A stretch of DNA of 64,000 bases, taken from Bog-473 sp963838835. Lineage in GTDB: Bacteria > Actinomycetota > Acidimicrobiia > Acidimicrobiales > RAAP-2. The DNA is taken from assembly GCA_963838835.1 (NCBI GenBank), contig CAWITA010000023.1, positions 310,001 through 374,000 on the forward strand. The letters are read 5' to 3'. Each line of letters starts with the position of its first letter. The first letter of the stretch is position 1. This document shows, piece by piece, positions 27,120-35,906 of the stretch. The translations under genes were made by a program, and so were the position numbers. The notes under the pieces are model-generated. The model saw only the letters and a list, made by a program, of their open reading frames with translations, searched no databases and was not told where the DNA came from.

Positions 27120-28094
27120 TCAGCCCTTGGCTTTGAGCTCCTCGATCAGTGCGGGAAGCACCTTGTGCACGTCGCCCACGATCCCGAGGTCGGCCACCGA
27201 GAAGATGGGCGCCTCCCGGTCCTTGTTGATGGCGATGATGTTCTTCGAGCCCTTCATGCCGACCAGGTGCTGGGTCGCACCGGAGATCCCACACGCCATG
27301 TAGACGGTCGGCTTCACGGTCTTGCCCGTCTGGCCGACCTGGTGCGAGTAGGGCACCCACCCGGCGTCGACGATGGCACGACTGGCGCCCGCGGCACCGT
27401 GCAGAAGCTTGGCCAGCTCCTCGATCATCGCGTAGTTGGCCGCGTCGCCCAGGCCGCGCCCGCCCGAGACGACGACCGCCGCCTCGTCGAGCTTGGGCCC
27501 GCTGCGCTCCTCGACGTGGCGCTCGACGATTTTGGCCGTGTTGGTCGCCGCAACGTCGTCGGGCACCGGGGCCGCCGCGACCGAGGCCGCCGCGCCGCCC
27601 GACGGCTCCGCCGCGAACGACTTCGCCCTGATCACGAAGATGCCCGGGCCCCCATCCGTGAAGTGGGCCGTGACGATGTGGCTGCCGCCGAAGACGGGGT
27701 GCTGGCTCGACAGCCCGCCGTCGCTCTCCACCAGGCCGGTGACGTTGGTGAGCACCGGCCGGTCGAGCTTGGCCGACAGCCGCCCCGCGATGTCGCGCCC
27801 GTCATAAGTGGCGGGGAAGAAGATGGCATCGGGCGCGTTGCCGCCTTCGATGAGTGCGGCCATCGCGCCGGCTACGGGCACGCCGGGCAGGGCGCCACCG
27901 AGGTCGCCGACGTCGTAGAGCGTGGTCGCGCCGTACTCCCCGAGCGGCGCGGCCAGCGCGGCCGCGTCCGATCCCCAGGCCACGGCCTCCACGGTCGAGG
28001 CGACCGACCGGGCCTCGGTCAGCAGCTCGAGCGTGACCGGCGTCGGACCCGAGTCGCCCACCTCGGCCAGCACCCACACCTTGTCGATCGCCAT
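27120..28094 (-). CDS. etfA: Electron transfer flavoprotein alpha subunit
   Basis: Carries the FAD of the EtfAB heterodimer, which takes electrons from acyl-CoA dehydrogenases and passes them to the quinone pool. The C-terminal FAD domain has VVSGGRGLG, HQVGQTGKTVKPTVYMACG and the terminal INKDREAPIF block, all diagnostic. Length is 324 aa. The true start is ATG 28094 (MAIDKVWVLAE), two bases after the etfB stop, although the frame stays open to 28373. The acyl-CoA dehydrogenase at the window end is a possible partner. Confidence 0.96.
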   Translation of the reverse strand: MAIDKVWVLAEVGDSGPTPVTLELLTEARSVASTVEAVAWGSDAAALAAPLGEYGATTLYDVGDLGGALPGVPVAGAMAALIEGGNAPDAIFFPATYDGRDIAGRLSAKLDRPVLTNVTGLVESDGGLSSQHPVFGGSHIVTAHFTDGGPGIFVIRAKSFAAEPSGGAAASVAAAPVPDDVAATNTAKIVERHVEERSGPKLDEAAVVVSGGRGLGDAANYAMIEELAKLLHGAAGASRAIVDAGWVPYSHQVGQTGKTVKPTVYMACGISGATQHLVGMKGSKNIIAINKDREAPIFSVADLGIVGDVHKVLPALIEELKAKG

Positions 28095-28096
28095 CT

Positions 28097-28873
28097 TCAG
28101 ACCACCTTCAGCTGTTCGAGGAAGGCCACGACGCGCTGCGCGCCGTCGCCCTCGTCCACCACGATCTCGCCCGCGGCGCGGGCCTCGGCGTCGGAGACAT
28201 CGGTGATCTCCTCGCGTGCGCCCGCCGCGCCCACCTGCGCGGCGTCGATGCCGAGGTCGGCGACGGTCAGGTTGTCGACCGGCTTGGACTTGGCCGCCAT
28301 GATCCCCTTGAAGGAGGGATACCTCGGCTCGACGACGCCGGCGGTGACGGTGACGACGGCCGGCATGGGGCACACGACCTCGTCGTAGCCCGCCTCGGTC
28401 TGCCGCTCCACCTTGACCGAGTCTCCGTCGACCGAGATGGCCTTGGCAAACGTGACCGACGGCAGCCCCATCAGCTCGGCCACCTGCACGGGCAGGGTGC
28501 CCGTGTACCCGTCGGTCGACTCGGTGGCCATCACGACGAGGTCGGGGTTGGCCCGCGCGATGGCGGCCGACAGCACCTTGGCCGTTCCGAGCGCGTCGCT
28601 ACCGGCCAGCGCGTCGTCGCTCACCAGGATCGCCTTGGCCGCGCCCATGGCGAGACCGGTGCGCAGGCCGGAGGTCTCGCCCCCGGGCGCCATGGAGACG
28701 AGGGTCACCTCGTCGCCCTCTCCCGAGGCGAGCTGGAGCGCCATCTCGACCCCGTAATTGTCCGAGTCGTCCATGATGAGCTTGCCGGACCGGTCGAGGG
28801 TCCGGGTGTCCGGATTGAGTGACCCGGGCGTGGCCGGATCGGGGATCTGCTTGACGCACACGACGACGTTCAT
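28097..28873 (-). CDS. etfB: Electron transfer flavoprotein beta subunit
   Basis: The AMP-binding beta subunit of EtfAB. MNVVVCVKQIPDPATP is the typical start, and the signature VERQTEAGYDEVVCPMPAVVTV lies near residues 150-170. Length is 258 aa. ATG 28873 is chosen over 28912 by this similarity. It is the first gene of etfBA. Confidence 0.96.
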   Translation of the reverse strand: MNVVVCVKQIPDPATPGSLNPDTRTLDRSGKLIMDDSDNYGVEMALQLASGEGDEVTLVSMAPGGETSGLRTGLAMGAAKAILVSDDALAGSDALGTAKVLSAAIARANPDLVVMATESTDGYTGTLPVQVAELMGLPSVTFAKAISVDGDSVKVERQTEAGYDEVVCPMPAVVTVTAGVVEPRYPSFKGIMAAKSKPVDNLTVADLGIDAAQVGAAGAREEITDVSDAEARAAGEIVVDEGDGAQRVVAFLEQLKVV

Positions 28874-28937
28874 GGCCGACCATCTTTGTGGACCCGGGCC
28901 GTTCCCCGCCATTCGGCCCGGCGGCAGGCCCTTTTTC

Positions 28938-28958
28938 GGAGCGGCCCGGCTCCTTTTT
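28938..28958 (+). terminator. Intrinsic terminator-like hairpin reading on the plus strand
   Basis: GGAGC (28938-28942), loop GGCCCG, GCTCC (28949-28953), then five T (28954-28958). This is a textbook shape, but on the plus strand, while the flanking genes GDPD and etfB both lie on the minus strand. It could stop antisense transcription entering from etfB. A second T5 run lies just before the stem. Confidence 0.5.
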
Positions 28959-28984
28959 CGATGCCCTCGGTTCCTTGGAGTGCC

Positions 28985-29679
28985 TCAGTCCCCGTGGCCG
29001 CCGGCAATGGCGAGCGCGTCATCGAGGCGGTCGGTGATGACCGCGTCCGCCCCCCACGCCACCATGTTGCGCAGGTCGTCGGGCGCGTTGACGGTCCACA
29101 CGTTCACGGCGAGCCCGGCGGCGTGGGCGCGCTGCACCAAGGGGGAATCCACGGAGGTGACGAAGGGGTGCACCGCACGGAACCCGGCGTCGACGGCCTC
29201 GGCGAGCGCTCGCTCGGGTTCGGTGGCGAAGCCCCAGAGCATGCCGAGGGCCAGGCGCGGGTCGGCCGCCTGCACCGCGCGCAGCGTCGGGACCTGGAAC
29301 GACGACACGATCACCCGATCCGTCCAACCGGCCTCGTCGATCGCCGACGCCACCAACGCAGCCACGGTCTCGCTCGGGGTCCCAGCCGGGATCCTGGGGT
29401 GCGTTCTTGATCTCGACGTTGACCACCATCCCCTCGCAGACGGCCAGGGCGTCGGCCAGGAGCGGCACGTGGGCCGGCAGGTCCGCCACACCCAGCGCGG
29501 CGATCACGCCGAGACCCGGGATCTCGGCGTCGTGGTGGACCGCCAGCGCCGCCGTCGGCGGTGAGGCGCACGTCGAGCTCGACCCCGTCCGCCCCCAGCC
29601 GGCGCGCCTCGGCGAACGCGTCCAGCGTGTTCTCCACGAAACCCTGTGTGCAACCCCTGTGAGCGAAGACGGCGGTCAT
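28985..29679 (-). CDS. Glycerophosphodiester phosphodiesterase, two frame breaks
   Basis: A GDPD-family enzyme that releases glycerol-3-phosphate from glycerophosphodiesters. The start MTAVFAHRGCTQGFVENTLDAF contains the catalytic His-Arg and ENT motif, then GADGVELDVRLTADG. Near 29550 the frame shifts to HHDAEIPGLG and VVNVEIKNAP, and near 29380 to the C-terminal IVSSFQVPTLRAV, NVWTVNAPDDLR and GADAVITDR. Each break fits one extra base. Corrected, it is a ~230-aa protein with every catalytic block, so error rather than decay is likely. AGAGG precedes ATG 29679. Confidence 0.85.
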
Positions 29680-29824
29680 CGAAACCTCTGCTGGCGCCGG
29701 CCACACCAATACCGCGCCTCACGCCCCGAAATTTCATCAAAACTCCTTGCGAGGGGCTCGGCGGACCATTACCCTTCAGTCGTTATCCCGCTTTTCACTG
29801 ACGGACACCTTTTGGGTCCGATCA

Positions 29825-29840
29825 TGTGAAAAGGATCACA
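29825..29840. promoter_or_regulatory. CRP/FNR-type operator TGTGA-N6-TCACA before whiB1
   Basis: TGTGAAAAGGATCACA at 29825-29840 is a perfect CRP consensus palindrome. It lies 22 bases upstream of the whiB1 ATG. In Mycobacterium tuberculosis the whiB1 promoter is controlled by the cAMP receptor protein Rv3676, so conservation of this link is plausible. So close to the start codon it would overlap the transcript start or leader, favouring repression. Confidence 0.75.
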
Positions 29841-29862
29841 ATGCTGGTGGAGGCACATTCCG

Positions 29863-30162
29863 ATGGCTCTCATGTGGAACCGGACCGTCGACTGGGACGC
29901 GGACGACTGGCGGCGCTCGGCCGCCTGCCGCAACACCGAACCGGACCTCTTCTTCCCCGTCGGCACGACCGGTCCCGCTCTCGACCAGATCGAGGCGGCC
30001 AAGCGGGTCTGCCGTACGTGCGAGGCGCTCGAGCCGTGCCTCGACTTCGCCCTGGCCACCAATCAGGAGTCCGGCGTCTGGGGCGGCACCTCCGAGGAGG
30101 AGCGCCGCAAGCTGCGCAAGGCATGGCTGGCCGCACGCCGCTCACAGCGCGTCGCGTTCTGA
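29863..30162 (+). CDS. whiB1: WhiB-family iron-sulfur regulator, WhiB1/WblE type
   Basis: A 99-aa [4Fe-4S] transcription factor that acts with the primary sigma factor and responds to nitric oxide or oxygen. Cluster ligands are C22, C50, C53 and C59 (C-x27-CxxC-x5-C). ELFFPVG-type DLFFPVGTTGPA and the turn GVWGGTSEEERRKLR mark the WhiB1/WblE branch, and the basic C-terminus binds DNA. GGTGGAGG lies nine bases before ATG 29863. The neighbour PdtaS is convergent, the same pairing as Rv3219-Rv3220c, which supports the subtype call. A CRP-type site lies upstream. Confidence 0.93.
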   Translation: MALMWNRTVDWDADDWRRSAACRNTEPDLFFPVGTTGPALDQIEAAKRVCRTCEALEPCLDFALATNQESGVWGGTSEEERRKLRKAWLAARRSQRVAF

Positions 30163-30201
30163 GGGTCTGAACACACCGACGACGCGGGTCCACGGTCCCG
30201 C

Positions 30202-31789
30202 TCACCGGGGCGCCCGGACCGGCACCGAGATCGCCACGCGGGTGCCGCCCCCCTCGGCCGCCGGCACCGCCTCCATGGAGATCGTGCCCTCCAACTGACT
30301 GACCACAAGGTCGCGCACGATCGAGAGACCGAGGCTCGTCGTGCGCTCGATGTCGAAGCCCTCCGGCAGCCCGAGCCCGTCGTCGCGCACCTCGACGCGC
30401 AACTCCGAGTCCTGCGTTCGACAGCGTGAGGTCGACGTGGCCCACCGGCGCGTCGCCCGCCCCGCCGCCTGCCCCCTCGAGCCCGGCCGCCCCGTCACTG
30501 CCTCCCGCAGCCTCGGGATCGAAGGCGTGCTCGACCGCGTTCTGCAGCAGCTCGGCCACCGTCACCGCGAGCGGCGTGGCCACGTCGGCCGCCACGTCGC
30601 CGAGGTCGCCGTGCACCGCGATCACGACCGGCTGCGACGACACCACCGAGTCCTCGGCCATCTGGACCAGCGAGCCGACGATCTCGGCGAAGGGCACCTG
30701 GTCGCTCGGGTCGCGCGAGAGGATCTCGTGCACCAGAGCGATGGAGCGCACCCGGCGCTCGGCCTCGTGCAGCGCCACCCGTGCCGCCCGGTCGCCCACC
30801 CGGCGCGCCTGGAGGCTCAGCAGCGACGAGATGGTCTGCAGGTTGTTCTTGACGCGGTGGTGCACCTCGCGGATGGCGGCGTCCTTGGAGAGCAGCAGCC
30901 GGTCGAGGCGCCGCACGTCGGTGACGTCGCGCAGCAGGATCATCGCCCCGGTCACCACGCCGTGGGAGAGGAGCGGGATGCAGTGGACGAGCACGATGAC
31001 GTCGGGGCGCCGCTCGACCTCCTCGACCACGGGACGACCCGTGGCGAGCGCCCACTCGACGGCGGACTCCTCGATGTCGAGATCCCCGAAGCGCCGCCCC
31101 TCGGGCTGGGTGTAGATCCCCATGCGGTGGAACGCGTTCATGGCGTTGGGCGATGCGAACTCGACCCGCCCGTCGGCGTCGACCACGACGACGCCGTCGC
31201 CGACCCGCGGCGCCTCCTCGGTGCCGACGTCCTCGTCGGGGAAGGGGAAGGCGGACTGCGCCACCATGTCGGCCAGGCGCTCGAACACGTCGAGGTAGGT
31301 CCGCTCGTACATGGAGGTCGGACCCTTGAGCGGCGCCAGCGAGACCCGCAGCAGGGCGCCGATGATCCGGCCGTCGAAGCGGACCGGGATGTTCTCCACC
31401 GGGACCACGCTCGCCCAGGATCGGGTGGTGGATGCTGCCGCGCACGATCTCGCCCGAGTGCAGGCACTGGGCGACCAGGGTCCACTGGGACTCGTTGACG
31501 GTCTGGCCCACCAGGTCCTGTTCGACCAGGGTGGGCCGGTTGTTCGGGCGCATCTGCCCAGCACGACCAGCTCGGGGTCCTCCTCGGCCACCGAGGCGCC
31601 CGGCGCCGAGCCGTCGCACCGCCGCCGTCGCCGCACCGCGTCCGCGGCGTGCACCGGCACGAGCAGGAGGAGGTCGGAGAAGGAGAGGTCGGCCAGCACG
31701 CTCCAGCTCCCGAGCAGTCGCTGCAGGTGCTCGAGCTCCTCGGGCTTGAGGTCGGTGTGGCTCTGGGCGAGCTCGGCGGGGGTCGGCAT
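30202..31789 (-). CDS. pdtaS: PdtaS-type sensor histidine kinase, three frame breaks
   Basis: A soluble two-component kinase whose M. tuberculosis homologue (Rv3220c) phosphorylates the antiterminator PdtaR. Domains: N-terminal GAF (MPTPAELAQSHTDL; WSVLADLSFSDLLLLVPV), a PAS-like domain (FASPNAMNAFHRMGIYTQPEG), the HisKA_2 box IREVHHRVKNNLQTISSLLS with the phospho-His, and an HATPase with LLQNAVEHAFDP and DDGLGLPEG. The frame changes near 31555, 31412 and 30425; the domains continue across each. Corrected, it is about 528 aa. ATG 31789 overlaps the PHP gene stop (TGATG). No PdtaR lies in the window. Confidence 0.88.
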
Positions 31790-32702
31790 CAGGCGACCGT
31801 CCCCGTCGCGGTCCCGGCGTCGGCGCGCCCCGACACGACCACGGGGTAGGGGTCGCGGCCCCGGTAGCCCTGCAGCACGTCGACGCCCACCGACGCCAGC
31901 AGCGGCGCGCAGGTCGTCGGCCCGGTGGGCCACGTGGTCGAGGTGGTGGGCGTCGGAGGCCGTGGTGAGGGGCACCCCGCGGGCCACGAACCGCTCGAGC
32001 AGCGGCCGGCGCGGGGTACTGCTCGCCCGCCGGCTTGCGCCAGCCCGAGGAGGAGAGCTCGGCCGCCATGCCCGACGACGCGGCCGCCTCGGCCATCCGG
32101 TCCCACCACTCGGCGGGGGCGTCGGGCACGTGGCCCGCCACCTTCATCAGGTCGGGGTGGGCCAGCACGTCGCAGGTGCCCGACGCGGCCAGCTCCTCCA
32201 GGGCACGCGTGTACGCATCCCAGCAGTCGTCGACGTCGCGCACCGACCACTCGGCCATCGAGACCGGGTCGTCGAGGTCGTCGAAGCGCCACGCCCCCAC
32301 CCAGTGCACCGAGCCCAGCAGGACGTCGAAGGGGTACCCGGCCAGCAGCGCCGCCACGGTGTCCATGCGGTCCTCGTAGTAGTCGACCTCCAGGCCGATG
32401 ACGACGGGCAGCCCGGCCTCCTTGGCCTCCTGGGCGCACGCGACGTAGGCGTCGAGGTCGGCGGTGGCGTGGAACTTCCAGTAGTCGGCCATCGACTCGG
32501 CCAGGGCCGGGCGGCACCCGCTCGTCGTCCCAGAAGCCGCCGAGCAGGGCGTCGGCCTGGCGGAACCGGAACAGGTGCTCGGTGAGGGCCAGCTCGGTCA
32601 CCCCGACCGCCTGGGCCGCGCGCAGTACTCGGCCAGCTGCTCGACGCGCAGCGGCGTGTCGTGCTCGTGGTGCGGCCAGAGGTGGAGGTGGTAGTCGAGC
32701 AC
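31789..32702 (-). CDS. PHP-domain phosphoesterase (histidinol-phosphatase-like), four frame breaks
   Basis: A metal-dependent PHP protein. LDYHLHLWPHHEHDTPL holds the first HxH, then GVTELALTEHLFRF, VVIGLEVDYYEDR, FDVLLGSVHWVG, CDVLAHPDLMKV and PLTTASDAHHLDHV supply the remaining metal ligands. These match HisK/YcdX-type phosphoesterases. The blocks are spread over three frames, with changes near 32620, 32519, 32016 and 31898. Corrected length is about 300 aa. GTG 32702 is two bases after a TGA that would end the methyltransferase. The end overlaps pdtaS. Confidence 0.82.
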
Positions 32703-32704
32703 CG

Positions 32705-33389
32705 TCAGTCCCCGCCATCGGTCCGGCCGTGCACCGTCGGCCTCAGCCGGCCCGGCGTGGCGGATCAGCGTCACGCCGTCGCGGATGGTGGTGAGCACGC
32801 ACACGACGCGCGGGTCGTTGACCACCTTGTCGTTGAAGGCGCGCAGCGCCCGCGCCGCCTCGTGCGGGTGCTCGGCGCTGGCCAGCACCGCGCCGCGCTG
32901 CAGGGTGTTGTCGACGACGATCAGCCCGTGGGGGGCCAGCTTGGGCAGCACCGCCTCGTAGTAGGCGTCGTAGGAGACCTTGTCGGCGTCGATGAAGACC
33001 AGGTCGAAGGGGCCCTGCAGCTGCTCGAGCGATCGCAGGGCCGGCCCCTCGATCACGCTGATGCGGCTCTCGAGGCCGGCCGCGGCGATGTTGCCCCGGG
33101 CCGTGACGGCGTGGTGGGGGTCGACCTCCAGCGAGATGATGGACCCGCCCGGCGCCAAGCCGGCCGCCATGGCGATGGACGAGTAGCCGGTGAAGGTCCC
33201 GATCTCGAGGACCCGGGTGGCCTGGGCGGCGAACACCAGCATCTCGAGGAAGCGGCCCTCCTGGCGGCCCACCATCATCCCCCACAGCTGGCGAAGTCCT
33301 CCCGGGTCGAGGCGTCGACCGACGGCCAAGAAGGCCGGGGGCGCCGTCGTGTGCGCCTCGGCGTAGAGCTCGACTTCGGGATCGATCAT
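32705..33389 (-). CDS. Class I O-methyltransferase (CCoAMT-like)
   Basis: A SAM-dependent O-methyltransferase of the caffeoyl-CoA/catechol type. MIDPEVELYAEAHT begins it; VLEIGTFTGYSSIAMA is the SAM motif, and FIDADKVSYDAYYE and IVVDNTLQRGAV hold metal-binding Asp and Asn residues. As given, its frame has no stop after DGVTLIRHAGPAEADG and runs into the PHP gene. A TGA in another frame at 32707-32705 would give a normal ~227-aa protein, so a break near 32730 is likely. ATG 33389 overlaps the TGA of the ArsA-like gene (ATGA). Confidence 0.85.
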
Positions 33390-34599
33390 GCGGGGCCATG
33401 GCAACGATGGTAGGCGGCCGCCGGCCGCCCGTCACCTCCCAGACCTGCGCGCCCAGCCGGAGCAGCCCGCCCATGTCGTAGATGTCGGCGTCGAAGAACG
33501 GCACGGTGACGAGCACGTCGGGCGCGCCCTTCAGCTCGGCCTGCTGCTCGGCCTCGCGGCGGGCCACCACGCCGAAGTTGATGAAGCTCTCGGCCACCTC
33601 GCCGATCACCCGGGCGGCCACGACCGGGTCGTCGGTCAGGCCCTCGGCCAGCTCGTCGGCCCGGCGGCTCATGGACAGGGCCAGCTTGTCCGCCTTGGGG
33701 TCGCGCAGGTACTCGGGCAGCACCTTGTTCAGCACGATGGCGCCCGAGGTGCAGCTGGCGCTTCGTCAGCTCGGCCGAGAAGAACTCCGCCTCGCGGACC
33801 GGCGTGGCCTCGAGGGTCGAGACGACCATGAAGGTGGTGCGCCGGTCCGAGAGCAGGCGGGTGACCGCCTCGGCCCGCTCGACGAACCCGTCGTACATCG
33901 ACTGGAACAGGATGAAGAACTCCGAGATGTCGGCCAGGAACTGCGTGCCGAGGATCCGGTCGGCCACCTGGTAGAAGGGCCGCGACGCCATGTTCACCAG
34001 CCGCGACCGGTAGGGCACGATCAGCCAGCGCAGCAGGCGCGAGCGAGAAGAAGTCGGCCATGCGCTGCGGCGCATCGAGGAAGTCGAGCGCGTTGCGCGT
34101 CGGCGGCGTGTCGACGACGATCAGGTCGTACTTGCCCTCGGTGTGGATCTCGTAGAGCCGCTCCATGGCGATGTAGTCGTGCGACTGCACGAAGCGGCCC
34201 GAGATGTTCTGGTACAGCGGGTTGGCCAGGATCTGCTCGCGGGTCGCCTCGTCGGGCGCGTGGCGTGCGGATGAGGTCGTCCCAGCTCTGCTTGGTGTCG
34301 AGCATGGCCGCCCACAGCTCGCCCCTCGGGTGGGCCGCCGCCTCGGTGAACACGTCGTCGGGGATGCGGACCTCGTCGTTCCCGATCCCCTTCAACCCGA
34401 GCGCGTCGGCCAGCCGGCGGGCCGGGTCGACCGTGAGCACCAGCACCCGGCCGCCCTGCTCGACCACCGCCGTGGCGGCCAGCGCGGCCGCCGTCGTGGT
34501 CTTGCCGACGCCGCCCGGTCCGCAGGCGATGACGATGTCCTTGGCGGCGAGCAGCTGGCCGACCGTCTTGGGCGCCGGTGCGCCCGGCGCGCGCGTCAC
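33386..34599 (-). CDS. ArsA/Get3-like ATPase 2, four frame breaks
   Basis: The second of a pair of SIMIBI-class ATPases. Walker A is IACGPGGVGKTTTAAAL, switch blocks are VLTVDPARRLADALG and YDLIVVDTPPTRNALDFLD, and the C-terminal part has FFSAELTKRQLHLG, VLNKVLPEYLRDPKADKL and QVWEVTGG. Frames change near 34262, 34044, 33757 and 33420, yet the sequence reads through continuously. GTG 34599 overlaps the first ATPase's TGA (GTGA). Paired ArsA-like proteins next to WhiB genes are known in actinobacteria (e.g. Rv3679-Rv3680). A Get3-type heterodimer is the likely form; the client is unknown. Confidence 0.82.
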
Positions 34600-35554
34600 A
34601 GCCCGAGCTCCTCGCCGAGCGCGTGGGCCACCTGGCGCGTGGTGCGGACGCCGAAGCTGCGGGCGAACAGGTAGGGCAGGAGCAGCACCGGGCACGTCCT
34701 CGGAGAGCCCGGCCCGCAGGCGCTGCAGGTGTGCCGAGCGGGTGCGGCGCATGGTGACGGCCAGCCGGGCCGCCTCGAGCACCGGCGCCACGTCGCCGCC
34801 GGCCCGCTCGGACAGCACGCGCTCGGTGTCCGGGGCGCGCAGCTGCTCGAAGATCTCCTCCTCGCGCTGGCCGAAGAGCTCGGGCAGCACGCGGTTGACG
34901 ACGACGGCCGACAGGCGCACCGTCGTCTCCTCGCGCACCCGGGCCGGCCAGCTCGAGCGTCTCGGTCACCGGCATCTCCTCGGGCGTGCACACGGCGACC
35001 AGCCCGGTCTGGCGCGGGTCCGAGAGGATCTCGAGCATCCAGTCGGTCTGGCTGCGGATCAGCCCGACCTTGACCAGGTCGTTGATGGCCTGGGGCGCCG
35101 CCAGCTGGCCGATGATGTGGCCGCTGGCCGGCGCGTCGACCACGACCAGGTCGTAGTGGCGCTCCCGCACCTCCCAGCAGAGCTTGCCGACGGTGAGGAT
35201 CTCGCGCACGCCGGGCGCGGCCGTCGCCACGAAGTCGAAGGCCTTGGCCAGCGGCCCGATCCGTCCGACCACCGGGATGCGCAGGTGCAACTTGAGGTAC
35301 TCGCGCAACGACGCCTCGGTGTCCATCGACATCGACCAGACGCCGGGCGCGATCTCGCGCGGCGTGAAGTCGGTCGGGGGCGCCTCGAAGAGCGCCGTCA
35401 CGTCGCCCTTGGCGTCGACCTCGCAGACCAGGACGCGCTTGCCGTGCTCGGCGGCCAGCTGGGCCAGGCCGGCGGCGACCGTCGTCTTGCCCACGCCACC
35501 CTTGCCGGTGACGAAGACCAGCCGCAGGTCGAGCAGGTCGCGGGCCGCGCTCAC
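34596..35554 (-). CDS. ArsA/Get3-like ATPase 1, two frame breaks
   Basis: First ATPase of the pair. Walker A is FVTGKGGVGKTTVAAGL at residues about 14-30; VLVCEVDAKGDVTALF and YDLVVVDAPASGHI are the switch regions. After TGLVAVCTPEEMPVTETLEL the frame changes near 34948 to ETTVRLSAVVVNRVLPELFG, and again near 34688 to the C-terminal VLLLPYLFARSFGVRTTRQ. Each break fits one extra base. Corrected length is about 318 aa. It opens the overlapping block ATPase 1, ATPase 2, methyltransferase, PHP, pdtaS. Confidence 0.85.
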
Positions 35555-35587
35555 CGCCCTGCTACCTGCCCGCCGTCACGGACGGCC

Positions 35588-35826
35588 TCAGGGCGCGCCG
35601 AACCCGACGCGGCGCTCCGCGGAGGGCGCCCCCACCTCGACGTAGGCGACCTTGACCACGGGGATGCCGACCCGGCGGCCCTTCCGGTCGGTCAGCCAGA
35701 GCACGCCGTCCCCGGTCTCGAGCAGCTTCTCGATGCTCGGCGACGACCTTCGTCGCGGTCGGCATCGTCAGGCATCTCCACCTCGAGCTCCTTGGGGGTG
35801 TGGGTGATGCCGATGCGCACGTCCAC
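35588..35826 (-). CDS. DUF3107 protein, two frame breaks
   Basis: A small conserved actinobacterial protein (TB9.4-like). VDVRIGITHTPKELEVEMPD is read from GTG 35826. After DADRD an extra base near 35751 and another near 35736 disturb the frame; removing both gives KVVAEIEKLLETGDGVLWL, then RKGRRVGIPVVKVAYVEVG and the end RRVGFGAP. Total length is 239 bases, exactly 237 plus two. Function is unknown. No single open frame covers the gene. Confidence 0.8.
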
Positions 35827-35906
35827 CTGGTCTCACTCCTCTCGCGGGCCTCGGGGCGTTCCGCCGGGCCACCTGGACGTTACAGCGACGGGGCAGACTG
35901 CTGGAC

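Noticed and set aside
32598..33404. A methyltransferase-PHP fusion protein
   Set aside because: The frame does run through, but a TGA in another frame just before a GTG start and the many nearby indels make a lost stop more likely than a fusion.
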